This document shows positions 36,903-45,149 of a stretch of 64,000 nucleotides of DNA, in pieces. This DNA is from Vreelandella massiliensis. Its GTDB lineage: Bacteria; Pseudomonadota; Gammaproteobacteria; Pseudomonadales; Halomonadaceae. A program made the position numbers and the translations under genes. The stretch lies in contig NZ_LT699745.1 of the NCBI RefSeq assembly GCF_900155385.1, positions 1,006,946 to 1,070,945 of the forward strand. The letters are read 5' to 3'. Numbering within the stretch: position 1 is the first letter of the stretch; every line of letters begins with the position of its first letter. The notes under the pieces were generated by a model. The model saw only the letters and a program-made list of their open reading frames with translations, ran no database searches and was not told the DNA's origin.

Positions 36903-37724
36903 ATGAGCACCGCAACAACAAAAACGCGCAAACCTGTGGCTGATTTACCTACGGTGAAAATCAGCATCAACCAGATAGGCATGGACCGCCCCAAAGCATG
37001 GCTAACCGCCGGCATTGAGGACTTTCGCCGCGCCCCGGTGGTTAGCCTTACCTATGGTCTGTTTTGGGTGGGCTTAAGTATTGCCGTCACCATCGGCGCA
37101 TTAAGATTAGGTTACTGGCACTGGTTATTGCCGCTGATCGCCGGCTTTATGTTTATCGGCCCGCTTGTCGCGGTGTGCTCTTACGGTGTCAGCCAGGCAA
37201 TTGAAAAAGGTCGCCCGCCCCATTTGGGTGATGCGTTTGCGAGTTGGCAGCCACACGCAGGGCAGTTGGCGATGATGGGCGTGATGATGATGATCTTCTT
37301 TCTCGCCTGGATTCGGCTAGCGACGCTGCTCTTTGCGCTGTTTTTTGGCATGGAAGCCCCGGGGGCTGACGTGTTCTACGCCTCGCTGCTGACAACCTCT
37401 GAGGGGCTCGGCATGCTTGCGGTGGGCACGGCCGCCGGGGCGGTATTGGCGTTTGGCGCCTTTGCCATTAGCGTGGTGGCGATTCCGACGCTGATGGACC
37501 AAGACCTAACCTTTATGGAAGGCATTGAAGCGAGCGTTCGCAGCGTGGCACGCAACTTCCGCCCGATGCTGCTGTGGGCGATGATGCTCACCGGCTGTGT
37601 AGTCCTCGGCGTGTTGACCTTCTACATTGGCTTAGCCTTAATCTTGCCGGTGCTGGGTTACGCCAGTTGGCACGCCTACGGCGACTTGGTGCGCTGCGAA
37701 TCGACAGAAGCGCCCGATCACTGA
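36903..37724 (+). CDS. DUF2189 family membrane protein
   Basis: Integral membrane protein of 273 residues with about six helices. The DUF2189 pattern is seen in AWLTAGIEDFRRAPVVSLTYGLFW (two adjoining parts), the WHWLLPLIAGFMFIGPL segment and DQDLTFMEGIEASVRSVARNF. Function unknown; the family is often near cytochrome or stress genes. Monocistronic, between two terminators. Confidence 0.87.
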   Translation: MSTATTKTRKPVADLPTVKISINQIGMDRPKAWLTAGIEDFRRAPVVSLTYGLFWVGLSIAVTIGALRLGYWHWLLPLIAGFMFIGPLVAVCSYGVSQAIEKGRPPHLGDAFASWQPHAGQLAMMGVMMMIFFLAWIRLATLLFALFFGMEAPGADVFYASLLTTSEGLGMLAVGTAAGAVLAFGAFAISVVAIPTLMDQDLTFMEGIEASVRSVARNFRPMLLWAMMLTGCVVLGVLTFYIGLALILPVLGYASWHAYGDLVRCESTEAPDH

Positions 37725-37769
37725 TTCCCTCGCTCAACGAATCACCCTATTATCTAACTGAATTGAATC

Positions 37770-37807
37770 ACGAGATGGCGTACGCTTAACGCCATCTCGT
37801 TTTTTTA
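37770..37807 (+). terminator. Terminator after the DUF2189 gene
   Basis: A perfect 12-bp stem (37770-37781 with 37789-37800, ACGAGATGGCGT paired with its complement) around a 7-base loop is followed by seven T. Confidence 0.95.
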
Positions 37808-37831
37808 TCGTTAGCTCGTTGAGCATCAAGA

Positions 37832-38362
37832 GTGGGGGCGTTGGTGGTGAAAGCGTTATGGATTGGGGTCATGGTGGTGCTGTTCAGCATTTTTCAACTG
37901 GGGTTGGCAGGCGAGGGAAGCGACATGCTTGCGCAGCCTCGGGGTCCGGTTATTTTAAAAATGGGCGGTGCGATAACCCGCACCAATGTCGGCGACGAGG
38001 CGCATTTTGACCGCGCCATGCTTGAGGCGCTGCCCCAGCACGAGGTGCGCACGGGCACGCCGTGGACCGATCACCCCCACGACTATCGCGGCCCGCTAAT
38101 GCGCGAACTCTTAGCGCATGTGGGTGCCCAGGGCGAGTATGTGCATGTGGTGGCGCTGAACAGTTACGAAGCGGAAATCCCCATTGAGGATTTTGTCGAG
38201 TACGACGTACTGCTGGCGATGGACCGCGACGGCGAGGCGATGCCGATCCGTGAATATGGCCCGCTCTGGGTGCTTTACCCCTTTGATCATGACGAGGCAC
38301 TCCTAAGCGAAAAAATGCGCTTTCGTGCGGTATGGCAAGTCATGAGGATTGATGTTCACTAA
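37832..38362 (+). CDS. Exported molybdopterin-oxidoreductase-fold protein lacking cysteine
   Basis: Protein of about 176 residues with an N-terminal signal or anchor helix ([20 protein letters not shown]), then a domain resembling the sulfite-oxidase-type molybdopterin-binding fold: [24 protein letters not shown] and [16 protein letters not shown] are the typical segments. The whole protein contains no cysteine, so the Mo-ligating Cys of true enzymes is absent and catalysis is unlikely. The start is uncertain among GTG codons at 37832, 37844 and 37847. It overlaps the following hybrid kinase by about 11-14 bases, suggesting a periplasmic sensing partner. Confidence 0.8.
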   Translation: MGALVVKALWIGVMVVLFSIFQLGLAGEGSDMLAQPRGPVILKMGGAITRTNVGDEAHFDRAMLEALPQHEVRTGTPWTDHPHDYRGPLMRELLAHVGAQGEYVHVVALNSYEAEIPIEDFVEYDVLLAMDRDGEAMPIREYGPLWVLYPFDHDEALLSEKMRFRAVWQVMRIDVH

Positions 38363-40553
38363 CGCCGCTCTCCCGCGCTCGGCCAAACTGTTACGCTACC
38401 CACGGCGATTAACCGTCGTGGCGGCAGTCGCTGTGCTGCTGCTGGCCTCCGCGCTGGTGGTCGCCACCCTCGCGGCATGGCGCCAGGACAATTTGACCCA
38501 GAGTTTGCGCGAAGATACCTCCTGGGTCGTCTATAAGCTCGACCGCGATACCATGCAGCTGTTGAATCAGCTGCTCGCCTCCACGCGCGGCCCACTGAAC
38601 CCGGAAGCGCAAGATGCCCTTAATCTTCAGTTTGAGCTGCTTTACAGCCGCTTAAAGGTGCTCGAAGAGGGCGAGGCCGGCGAGCTGCTGAATCAAATAC
38701 CCATCGCGCGCGAGCTGCTAAACCGCATTCAAGCGCAGCTTGATGTGCTGGACCCCATGGTCGAGCCCCATGAGCGCAGCGCGCAGCTCCCAATAGTGGC
38801 CATTGAGGAGGAGCTGCAGGTCCTCTCGCATCTGACCGAGCGGCTTGTGATTAACATCAACGGTTACTTGGCCGAAGCCGCGACCGAAGAGCGCGCCCAG
38901 CTTAGCCAGCTTTATCCGCTACTGCTGGCGCTTATTGTCGGGATGAGCTTGGCGGCGCTGCTCATCATCCTTTTTTTAGTGCGCGAGATGCGCGAGAGCA
39001 CCGCGGCGCGGCGCGAGCAAGAGCAGCTAAGTCGCCAGCTTGAAGTGACGGCTAAACAGGCCCAGTCAGCCAACCAGGCTAAGTCCGATTTTCTGGCCAT
39101 GGTCAGCCATGAGATCCGCACGCCGCTTAACGGCGTGCTGGGTATGAGCGAACTGCTGTGCCAGCCGTTGCCCCGACCGCAGTTAGCAGACTACGCGCGC
39201 ACCATTCACGATAGCGCCAACCAGCTTTTGGAGATGATCAACGAGATCCTCGACTTCTCCAAAATTGAAGCTGGCCACCTTACCCTTAGCCCCGCCCCGA
39301 CCGAGCTGGCCGCGCTGGTGGATGGCGTTGTGGCACTCTTCGCGCCGCGAGCCAAAGCCAAGGGAGTGGCGCTTAAAACGCATATTGCCGCTGATGTGCC
39401 CGCCTGGATCCACATCGATGCCGCGCGGTTACGGCAAATACTGCTCAACTTAATCGCGAATGCGGTCAAGTTCACCGACCAAGGCAGCGTGACGGTTGAG
39501 ATCGACGCCACCTACCAACGCTTATTCATCCGCGTTATCGATAGCGGCTGTGGCATCAGCCGCGCGCAGCAGCAGCACCTGTTTGAGCCGTTTCAGCAAG
39601 CCGATGCCAGCGTGGCCCGGCGCTACGGCGGCACCGGGCTCGGGTTGGCGATTTGTAAACGGCTTTGTAAAGCGATGCAGGGGCGCTTAGGCGTTGAGAG
39701 CGCCCTCGGCGCGGGCAGCACCTTCTGGTGCGAGCTGCCGCTGTCGCCCGCCACCCCGGTGGATGTGGCCATGCCGGCCGCTCCTCGAGATAACTTTAGC
39801 GGCTTGCCGCTTCTGCTGGTGGAGGACAACGCCGTCAATCGCAAAGTCGCCGTCGGTATGCTGCAGCATTTGGGCGCCGAGGTGCGCTGTGCCGAGAGCG
39901 CCGAGCAGGCGCTGGAGCAGGTGGAGCAGGGCGGCGGGGTCGCAGCGATTTTGATGGATATTCAGCTGCCCGATCAGGATGGCATATCGCTCACCCAGGC
40001 CCTGCGCGCGCGCGGCGGCTGGCTAGCCGAGGTGCCGATTGTGGCGATGACCGCGGGCGGTATGCAGGGCGATCGCCAGCGCTGTTTAGCCGCAGGTATG
40101 GATGACTACCTCACCAAGCCGTTAACCCTTGACGCCTTAAGCCAGATGCTCAAACGCCATGTGAGCGATGACACCCACTCAGACGTTGACGAAAGTCCAC
40201 CCCCGCGCCGTGAATCACCCGCTTCGCCGCTGGTCGATGAGCCGATTCTCGCGCAGCTAGAAGCTACCCTTGGGCGGGAGAGCGTGGTGCAACTGGTGGC
40301 GCTGTTTCAAGATCAGGCCAATGCGTATCTGCAACAGCTTCGCGCCTCGCTGGATAATCCTCCCCGAGTGGCGCACTTAGCCCATCAGCTTCGCGGCGAA
40401 GCCGCAAGCATCGGGGCAAAGGCCCTGGCCGACGCCGCCCTGGAGCTTGAGCGACAAGCGGTGGCGCAAGCCCCCCTCACCGCTGTTTGGCAAACGCTGT
40501 CCCGCCTCGCCACCCAGACCCGAGACGCCCTGGCGAGGCGGTACGAAGGATAA
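38352..40553 (+). CDS. Hybrid sensor histidine kinase with receiver and Hpt domains
   Basis: Membrane kinase of about 733 residues. Numbering from an ATG one codon earlier (38349): membrane helices near 21-44 and 189-211 flank a helical periplasmic sensor of about 145 residues; HisKA with [15 protein letters not shown] (His254); HATPase with [13 protein letters not shown] and [13 protein letters not shown]; receiver with [13 protein letters not shown] and [12 protein letters not shown] (Asp537); C-terminal Hpt [12 protein letters not shown] (His679). The tripartite layout resembles TorS/ArcB phosphorelays. No partner response regulator is adjacent; the upstream molybdopterin-fold protein probably supplies the signal. 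Confidence 0.92.
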   Translation: MFTNAALPRSAKLLRYPRRLTVVAAVAVLLLASALVVATLAAWRQDNLTQSLREDTSWVVYKLDRDTMQLLNQLLASTRGPLNPEAQDALNLQFELLYSRLKVLEEGEAGELLNQIPIARELLNRIQAQLDVLDPMVEPHERSAQLPIVAIEEELQVLSHLTERLVININGYLAEAATEERAQLSQLYPLLLALIVGMSLAALLIILFLVREMRESTAARREQEQLSRQLEVTAKQAQSANQAKSDFLAMVSHEIRTPLNGVLGMSELLCQPLPRPQLADYARTIHDSANQLLEMINEILDFSKIEAGHLTLSPAPTELAALVDGVVALFAPRAKAKGVALKTHIAADVPAWIHIDAARLRQILLNLIANAVKFTDQGSVTVEIDATYQRLFIRVIDSGCGISRAQQQHLFEPFQQADASVARRYGGTGLGLAICKRLCKAMQGRLGVESALGAGSTFWCELPLSPATPVDVAMPAAPRDNFSGLPLLLVEDNAVNRKVAVGMLQHLGAEVRCAESAEQALEQVEQGGGVAAILMDIQLPDQDGISLTQALRARGGWLAEVPIVAMTAGGMQGDRQRCLAAGMDDYLTKPLTLDALSQMLKRHVSDDTHSDVDESPPPRRESPASPLVDEPILAQLEATLGRESVVQLVALFQDQANAYLQQLRASLDNPPRVAHLAHQLRGEAASIGAKALADAALELERQAVAQAPLTAVWQTLSRLATQTRDALARRYEG

Positions 40554-40580
40554 AAAAATCCCGGCTTTTTAAGCCGGGAT
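40552..40580 (-). terminator. Terminator between the hybrid kinase and betT
   Basis: The perfect 10-bp stem ATCCCGGCTT / AAGCCGGGAT with loop TTT has seven T after it on the minus strand, making it the betT terminator; it also serves the converging kinase gene, though its plus-strand tail is less T-rich. Confidence 0.9.
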
Positions 40581-40619
40581 GGTCAGTTTTAAAAGCGGCT
40601 TTCGTGTTCGTAAGCCCCC

Positions 40620-42671
40620 TTATATCGGCTGCGCCTGTTCGGGGGGCTCGCCGATGGTGCCGGGCATGGCTTGGATGCTCCCTAGCTGCTGACCCGCTAG
40701 CGCCAGAAAGTGCAGATGGCGCTCGTACTCAGCCACCAAATCGCCGATGACTTGCCCGCGCGTGTAGCCATTGAGGTCTTTATCCTGGCCGCCTTCGGCG
40801 AGATGCACATCCAAACGTACATAGAAGTCATCGTCGGCGGGGATAAAGCTCGGCGTGCGCATGCGGTGCGGGCATATCTGGTAGACGAAGCTGGCGGCCT
40901 CTTCTAGATCCACCTGCAGGGTTAAACGCGGCAGCGGCTCATTTTCCAGCCTCTCTTCGGTAACGCTGGCGCTCTGGCCGCGGCTCTCGAGCTCCTGGGC
41001 GAACTGCTTCATCGCCGGGCGAATCGCATGTTCGATGGTCGCTTCGGCACCGGCGCGCGAGGACGTATCCAGCGCCCGATCCAGCCGCTCGCGCCAGTCG
41101 CCACCCGGGGCGCTCCCGGCGATCATACGCCGTGCATCGGCTTTGCTGCCCTCAAGCTTCAGTGCCTTGTACATGCCCACCATGATGGCGAAAATCACCA
41201 CGGAGAAGGGCAGCGCCGTTATCACCACCGCGCTTTGCAGCGCGGCAAGCCCGCCGGCCATCAGAAGCGCAACGGTGATCAAGCCAATCACCGCCGACCA
41301 GAAGATCCGCAGCTTCACCGGCGCATCGTGGTTCACATCGCTCAAGATGGAAGTAAAGTTGGCCAGTACCAGCGCGCCGGAGTCAGCCGAGGTAATAAAG
41401 AACACAATCCCCAACACCGTGACCACGGCGGCGGTGATAGAGACAAACGGGTAGTACTCCAGCAAGGTATAGAGCGTGGTTTGCGGCGTGTTCAGCGCTT
41501 GTTCGCCGAGTTCGACAACGCCGTGATTGGCGACAAGATCGATCCCGCTGTTACCGAATACCGACATCCACACCATCATAAACGCCAGCGGAATGAACAG
41601 GGCGCCCGCCACGAACTGGCGAATGGTGCGACCCCGCGAGATACGCGCGAGGAACAGGCCCACAAACGGCGTCCAGGCGATCCACCAGCCCCAGAAGAAG
41701 ATCGTCCACCACATTTTCCACTCCTGGGCACCTTCATCGGCAAACGCGTAGGTGTCGAAGCTGGCGGCGACAAAACCGGCAAAGTAGTCGCCGGCGTTGT
41801 TCACGACTTTATCCAAAAGCCCCAAGGTGTTGCCGGAGAAGAGCACAAACAGCATCAGACAAAGCGCCAACAGCATGTTGAACTCCGAGAGGCGACGGAT
41901 GCCCTTCTCGACGCCGCTCACCACCGAAATCGTCGCCAGTACCACCACCAGCGCGATCAGAATGATCTGCACGGTGAGGTTTTCCGGCACGTCAAACATG
42001 TAGTTCAAGCCGTAATTGAGCTGCATCACGCCGATACCCAGGCTCGTCGCGATGCCGAAGACGGTCGAGATCACGGCGGTAATATCCACGGCGTTGCCGA
42101 TCGGCCCGTGAATGCGCTTGCCCAGTAGCGGATAGAGCGCGCTGCGGATCGCCAGCGGCAGGCGGTGGCGATAGCTGAAGTAGGCCAGCGCCATGCCCAT
42201 CAGAACGTAGAGCCCCCAGCCGGAAAGCCCCCAGTGCAGGTAGGTTTGCACCACGGCGTTACGCATCGCGGCTTGGCTTTCCGGCGGGAGATCCGGCGGT
42301 GCCAGGTAGTGGGCCACCGGCTCGGCGACGCTAAAAAACAGCAGGTCAATGCCGATACCGGCGGCGAACAGCATCGCCGACCAGGAGAGCAGCGAAAACT
42401 CCGGCCGCGCGTGGTCCGGCCCCAAGCGGATGCTGCCAAAGCGCGACATGCCGATGAGCGCCACAAACACCAGGTAAGCCACAATCGCCAGCATGTAATA
42501 CCAGCCGAAGGTTTTACTGACCCAGGCAAGGCCCGCATCAAAGAAGGCCCCCGCCTGCTCGGTGAAGAGCATCGTGAGAACCAAAAAAACCAGGATCCCC
42601 GCCACGCTGCCGTGGAATACCACGGGGTTCAAGCGATCGCGTGCGGGGAGTGTTGACGTGTCGTGCGCCAT
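40620..42671 (-). CDS. betT: High-affinity choline transporter, BCCT family
   Basis: BCCT transporter of 683 residues, similar in length and sequence to E. coli BetT (677). Twelve helices, with RLNPVVFHGS at the start, FGSIRLGPDHARPEFSLLSW, AMLFAAGIGIDLLFFSVAEP and the signature WWIAWTPFVGLFLARISRGR. A C-terminal cytoplasmic tail of about 180 residues, as in osmosensing BetT, has FVYQICPHRMRTP and YERHLHFL. It imports choline, the precursor of glycine betaine, under salt stress. AAAGGAGG precedes the ATG. No betABI genes are in the window. Confidence 0.93.
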   Translation of the reverse strand: MAHDTSTLPARDRLNPVVFHGSVAGILVFLVLTMLFTEQAGAFFDAGLAWVSKTFGWYYMLAIVAYLVFVALIGMSRFGSIRLGPDHARPEFSLLSWSAMLFAAGIGIDLLFFSVAEPVAHYLAPPDLPPESQAAMRNAVVQTYLHWGLSGWGLYVLMGMALAYFSYRHRLPLAIRSALYPLLGKRIHGPIGNAVDITAVISTVFGIATSLGIGVMQLNYGLNYMFDVPENLTVQIILIALVVVLATISVVSGVEKGIRRLSEFNMLLALCLMLFVLFSGNTLGLLDKVVNNAGDYFAGFVAASFDTYAFADEGAQEWKMWWTIFFWGWWIAWTPFVGLFLARISRGRTIRQFVAGALFIPLAFMMVWMSVFGNSGIDLVANHGVVELGEQALNTPQTTLYTLLEYYPFVSITAAVVTVLGIVFFITSADSGALVLANFTSILSDVNHDAPVKLRIFWSAVIGLITVALLMAGGLAALQSAVVITALPFSVVIFAIMVGMYKALKLEGSKADARRMIAGSAPGGDWRERLDRALDTSSRAGAEATIEHAIRPAMKQFAQELESRGQSASVTEERLENEPLPRLTLQVDLEEAASFVYQICPHRMRTPSFIPADDDFYVRLDVHLAEGGQDKDLNGYTRGQVIGDLVAEYERHLHFLALAGQQLGSIQAMPGTIGEPPEQAQPI

Positions 42672-42715
42672 GAAAGGCGGCCTCCTTTAAGCCCAATACG
42701 TTTGCGAATCTATTT

Positions 42716-42734
42716 TTGAATGAACGTTCAAATA
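42716..42734 (-). promoter_or_regulatory. Palindrome upstream of betT, possible BetI/TetR-type operator
   Basis: TGAACGTTCA (42721-42730) is a perfect 10-base palindrome within a wider, imperfectly symmetric TTGAATGAACGTTCAAATA. It lies about 50 bases upstream of the betT start. BetI operators in other proteobacteria have an AACGTT centre flanked by TTGA/TCAA, so choline-responsive control is likely but not proven. Confidence 0.5.
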
Positions 42735-42875
42735 AAATACGCGGTTTACGCAGGCGCTTCAAGTGGCGATAGGCGGACACGCGCCGGACAAAAGCCAGGA
42801 TTGGGCGGACATTAAACGCAAAAACGCCCGGAAAACCGGGCGTTAGTTAAAGACGAAGCGAGAAGTGAAACGCGA

Positions 42876-43307
42876 TTACTCGGCGGCTTCAGGAGCCCGG
42901 TTATCGCCGTGATAGCCACGATGCCCCTGTTTACCGCGATACGTTTCGTGCATGTCACGCATGGCCTCTTTTATCGCGGTTTGCTCTTCCTCGGTGAGAA
43001 TCTCCTGCATCCGCGCGTAGTGATCCTCGCGCAGTTCGCGCATCGCATTGAAGTGTTCGTCGCGGGCAGCGTTGATCTCGGCCTGCTTCTCTTCGCTGAT
43101 GCCCGCCTGCTCGTAAACCGCTTGGCGGCGCTCTTGCATGCGCTCTTGCAGTTGTTCCGACTTATTGCTGTATTTGCCGGCGTTACCGCCGTGGTGGTCG
43201 GCCTGCGCGGTGGCAGCGAAAGAGAGCAGAGATGCTGCAAGCAGCGTGCTGGTGAAAAGCGTGTTGTTGAAAAGAGGGCTGGCAAAAAATCCGCGTGTCA
43301 GTTTCAT
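42876..43307 (-). CDS. Spy/CpxP-like periplasmic protein
   Basis: Exported protein of 143 residues. The signal peptide (about 1-31, ending AQADHHGG) is followed by a fully helical, charged region: QERMQERRQAVYEQAGIS, REDHYARMQEILTEEEQTAI and a His/Gly-rich tail. LTEEEQ resembles the LTxxQ motif of Spy and CpxP chaperones. The ATG at 43307 has AGGAGA upstream; a longer frame to 43433 lacks signal features. A BaeRS-like two-component system, whose E. coli counterpart controls spy, lies about 1.1 kb away. Confidence 0.8.
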   Translation of the reverse strand: MKLTRGFFASPLFNNTLFTSTLLAASLLSFAATAQADHHGGNAGKYSNKSEQLQERMQERRQAVYEQAGISEEKQAEINAARDEHFNAMRELREDHYARMQEILTEEEQTAIKEAMRDMHETYRGKQGHRGYHGDNRAPEAAE

Positions 43308-43480
43308 GGGGCATCTCCTAGGTGTTGACGCTGACAGTATTGCCGACAGAGGTGCAAACCCTTTGCAGAGAGTGTGCAACAAACGTGACCTTACGCCCGT
43401 CGACCGTAAAGGTGACGCCAGGGTTCCCGACATGGATACTGGCTGTCAGGGGAGGGGGAACGATTCAGGAGTCGAGACGG

Positions 43481-44440
43481 ATGAAACATCACCATAGTCC
43501 CATGGCGTTAGTGAGCGCAGCGCGGAATGCCTGGCGGTGCCTACGCCGCTATATAAGCCTTGGTGCGCTTATGCTGGCGCTTAGCGGCTGCGGCACGACC
43601 CATCGGGTTAGCGAAGGAGAGCCGGCGGTGACAACGGATGCCCTGCGCGAGCCTATTGGCTTTAGCCGCCACCTGGGCCAGCGCTATACCCCTGAAGACT
43701 GGCCGGAAGTGCTGCGTGCCGATGTCTACCTGCCGCAAACCGCGGGCATGGAAAAGCGTCCGGCGGCGCTGGTGGTGCACGGCGGTGGCTGGCGCAATCC
43801 CGGTCGCGACGACATGACGGCGATTGCCGAGAAACTCGCCGCGCAGGGCTACGTCAGCGTTAATATCGAGCACCGCTTTGCCCCCGATTATCGCTTTCCG
43901 GCGCAGCTCCACGATCTTCAGCAAGCGATGCGCTGGATTCACGCCAACGCCGAGGATTGGCGCGTGGATACCGATCGTATCGCCGGCGTCGGCTTCTCTT
44001 CCGGCGCGCATCTGGTGAGCTTACTCGCCTTGGCAGGGGCCGAAGGGCCGCTGGCCAAGCCCCATGGCGGCGAGCATGCGCGGCTTGCGGCGGTGCTGGC
44101 AGGTGGGCTGCCGAGTGATTTGCACAAGTTCGACGATGGCCGTTTGGTGGTGAATTTCATCGGCGGCACGCGGGCGGAAAAGGGAGACGCCTACGCGCTG
44201 GCCTCTCCCGCGCGGCATGTCACGGCGTCGGCGCCGCCGCATTTTCTCTACCATGGCACCTGGGATCAGCTGGTGCCGGTGGATCACGCCACCGATTTCT
44301 ATGCTGAGCTCATCGCCCACGGCGTGGAGAGCGAGCTTTACCTGCTGCACGGGCGCGGGCACTTCGCGAGTTTTTTGCTCGACGGGCGCGCCATCGAGGC
44401 GGGTATCGCCTTTCTCAATCGAGCGCTTTATCACCCCTAA
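43481..44440 (+). CDS. Alpha/beta hydrolase lipoprotein (BD-FAE-type esterase)
   Basis: Lipoprotein of about 319 residues. The signal peptide ends with the lipobox LALSGC (Cys37). The hydrolase domain has the oxyanion-hole HGGGW (100-104), nucleophile elbow GFSSG with Ser173, and a C-terminal GRGHF with the catalytic His. Such esterases act on carboxyl esters; the substrate here is unknown. The ATG at 43481 has GGAG upstream; an ATG at 43502 is possible. It is divergent from the Spy-like gene and converges on the response regulator. Confidence 0.87.
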   Translation: MKHHHSPMALVSAARNAWRCLRRYISLGALMLALSGCGTTHRVSEGEPAVTTDALREPIGFSRHLGQRYTPEDWPEVLRADVYLPQTAGMEKRPAALVVHGGGWRNPGRDDMTAIAEKLAAQGYVSVNIEHRFAPDYRFPAQLHDLQQAMRWIHANAEDWRVDTDRIAGVGFSSGAHLVSLLALAGAEGPLAKPHGGEHARLAAVLAGGLPSDLHKFDDGRLVVNFIGGTRAEKGDAYALASPARHVTASAPPHFLYHGTWDQLVPVDHATDFYAELIAHGVESELYLLHGRGHFASFLLDGRAIEAGIAFLNRALYHP

Positions 44441-44443
44441 GCG

Positions 44444-45136
44444 TCACGCTTCGGGGTGGTACTTGTAACCCACGCCGTACACCGAGCGGATAATGTCGCG
44501 CTCGGGCAGCGCGTCGGCGATTTTCTTGCGCAGCTTCTTGACGTGGCTGTCGACGGTGCGCTCGGAGACGATGCGGTTATCGCGATACATGTGATCCATC
44601 AGCTGTTCGCGGCTAAAAATGCGCCCCGGCGCGTGCATCATCACGCGCAACAGCTGAAACTCCACGGCGGTCAGGCCGATGTCTTGCCCGTTAACGAGCG
44701 CTTGCCAACCGTCGTCGTTCAAGGTGACCGGCGCCGGGTTTGTCGGTGCATCGGCGTCGGCCGCTTGAATGCGCCGCAGCACGGCCTTGACGCGGGCGAC
44801 CACCTCTCGCGGGCTGAACGGTTTGCAGATGTAGTCGTCGGCGCCGAGTTCAAGCCCGAGTAGCCGGTCCACCTCTTCCACCTTGGCGGTGACCATGATG
44901 ATGGCGATGTGCGGGTAGCGCTGGCGGATTTCGCGGCACAGCGTCAGGCCATCAACGCCGGGCAGCATTAAATCGAGCAGAATCAGCGCGGGCGCGTGCT
45001 GTTCAAGCCAGGGCATCGCCGCCTCGCCATTCTCCAGGGTTGTCACTGCAAAGCCGTGTGTTTGCAGGTAATCCGCCATCAAGCGGGCAATCTTGGGCTC
45101 GTCTTCGACAATCAACAAAGAAGCATCGTTGGGCAT
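44444..45136 (-). CDS. baeR: OmpR-family response regulator, BaeR-like
   Basis: Response regulator of 230 residues (E. coli BaeR 240). The receiver domain has LLIVEDEPKIARLMADYL and the phosphorylated Asp55 in ILLDLMLPGVDG, then KPFSPREVVARVKAVLRR. The winged-helix DNA-binding domain has LTAVEFQLLRVMMHAPGR and SERTVDSHVKKLRKKI. The ATG at 45136 lies 13 bases after the kinase stop. BaeR assignment rests on similarity and the linked BaeS-like kinase and Spy-like gene; other envelope-stress regulators are possible. Confidence 0.85.
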   Translation of the reverse strand: MPNDASLLIVEDEPKIARLMADYLQTHGFAVTTLENGEAAMPWLEQHAPALILLDLMLPGVDGLTLCREIRQRYPHIAIIMVTAKVEEVDRLLGLELGADDYICKPFSPREVVARVKAVLRRIQAADADAPTNPAPVTLNDDGWQALVNGQDIGLTAVEFQLLRVMMHAPGRIFSREQLMDHMYRDNRIVSERTVDSHVKKLRKKIADALPERDIIRSVYGVGYKYHPEA

Positions 45137-45149
45137 ACGGGGTGTATCT

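Noticed and set aside
41028..42128. Long open frame of 366 codons opposite betT
   Set aside because: It is antisense to a well-supported transporter; its His/Arg/Gln-rich composition is the shadow of membrane helices in GC-rich DNA.
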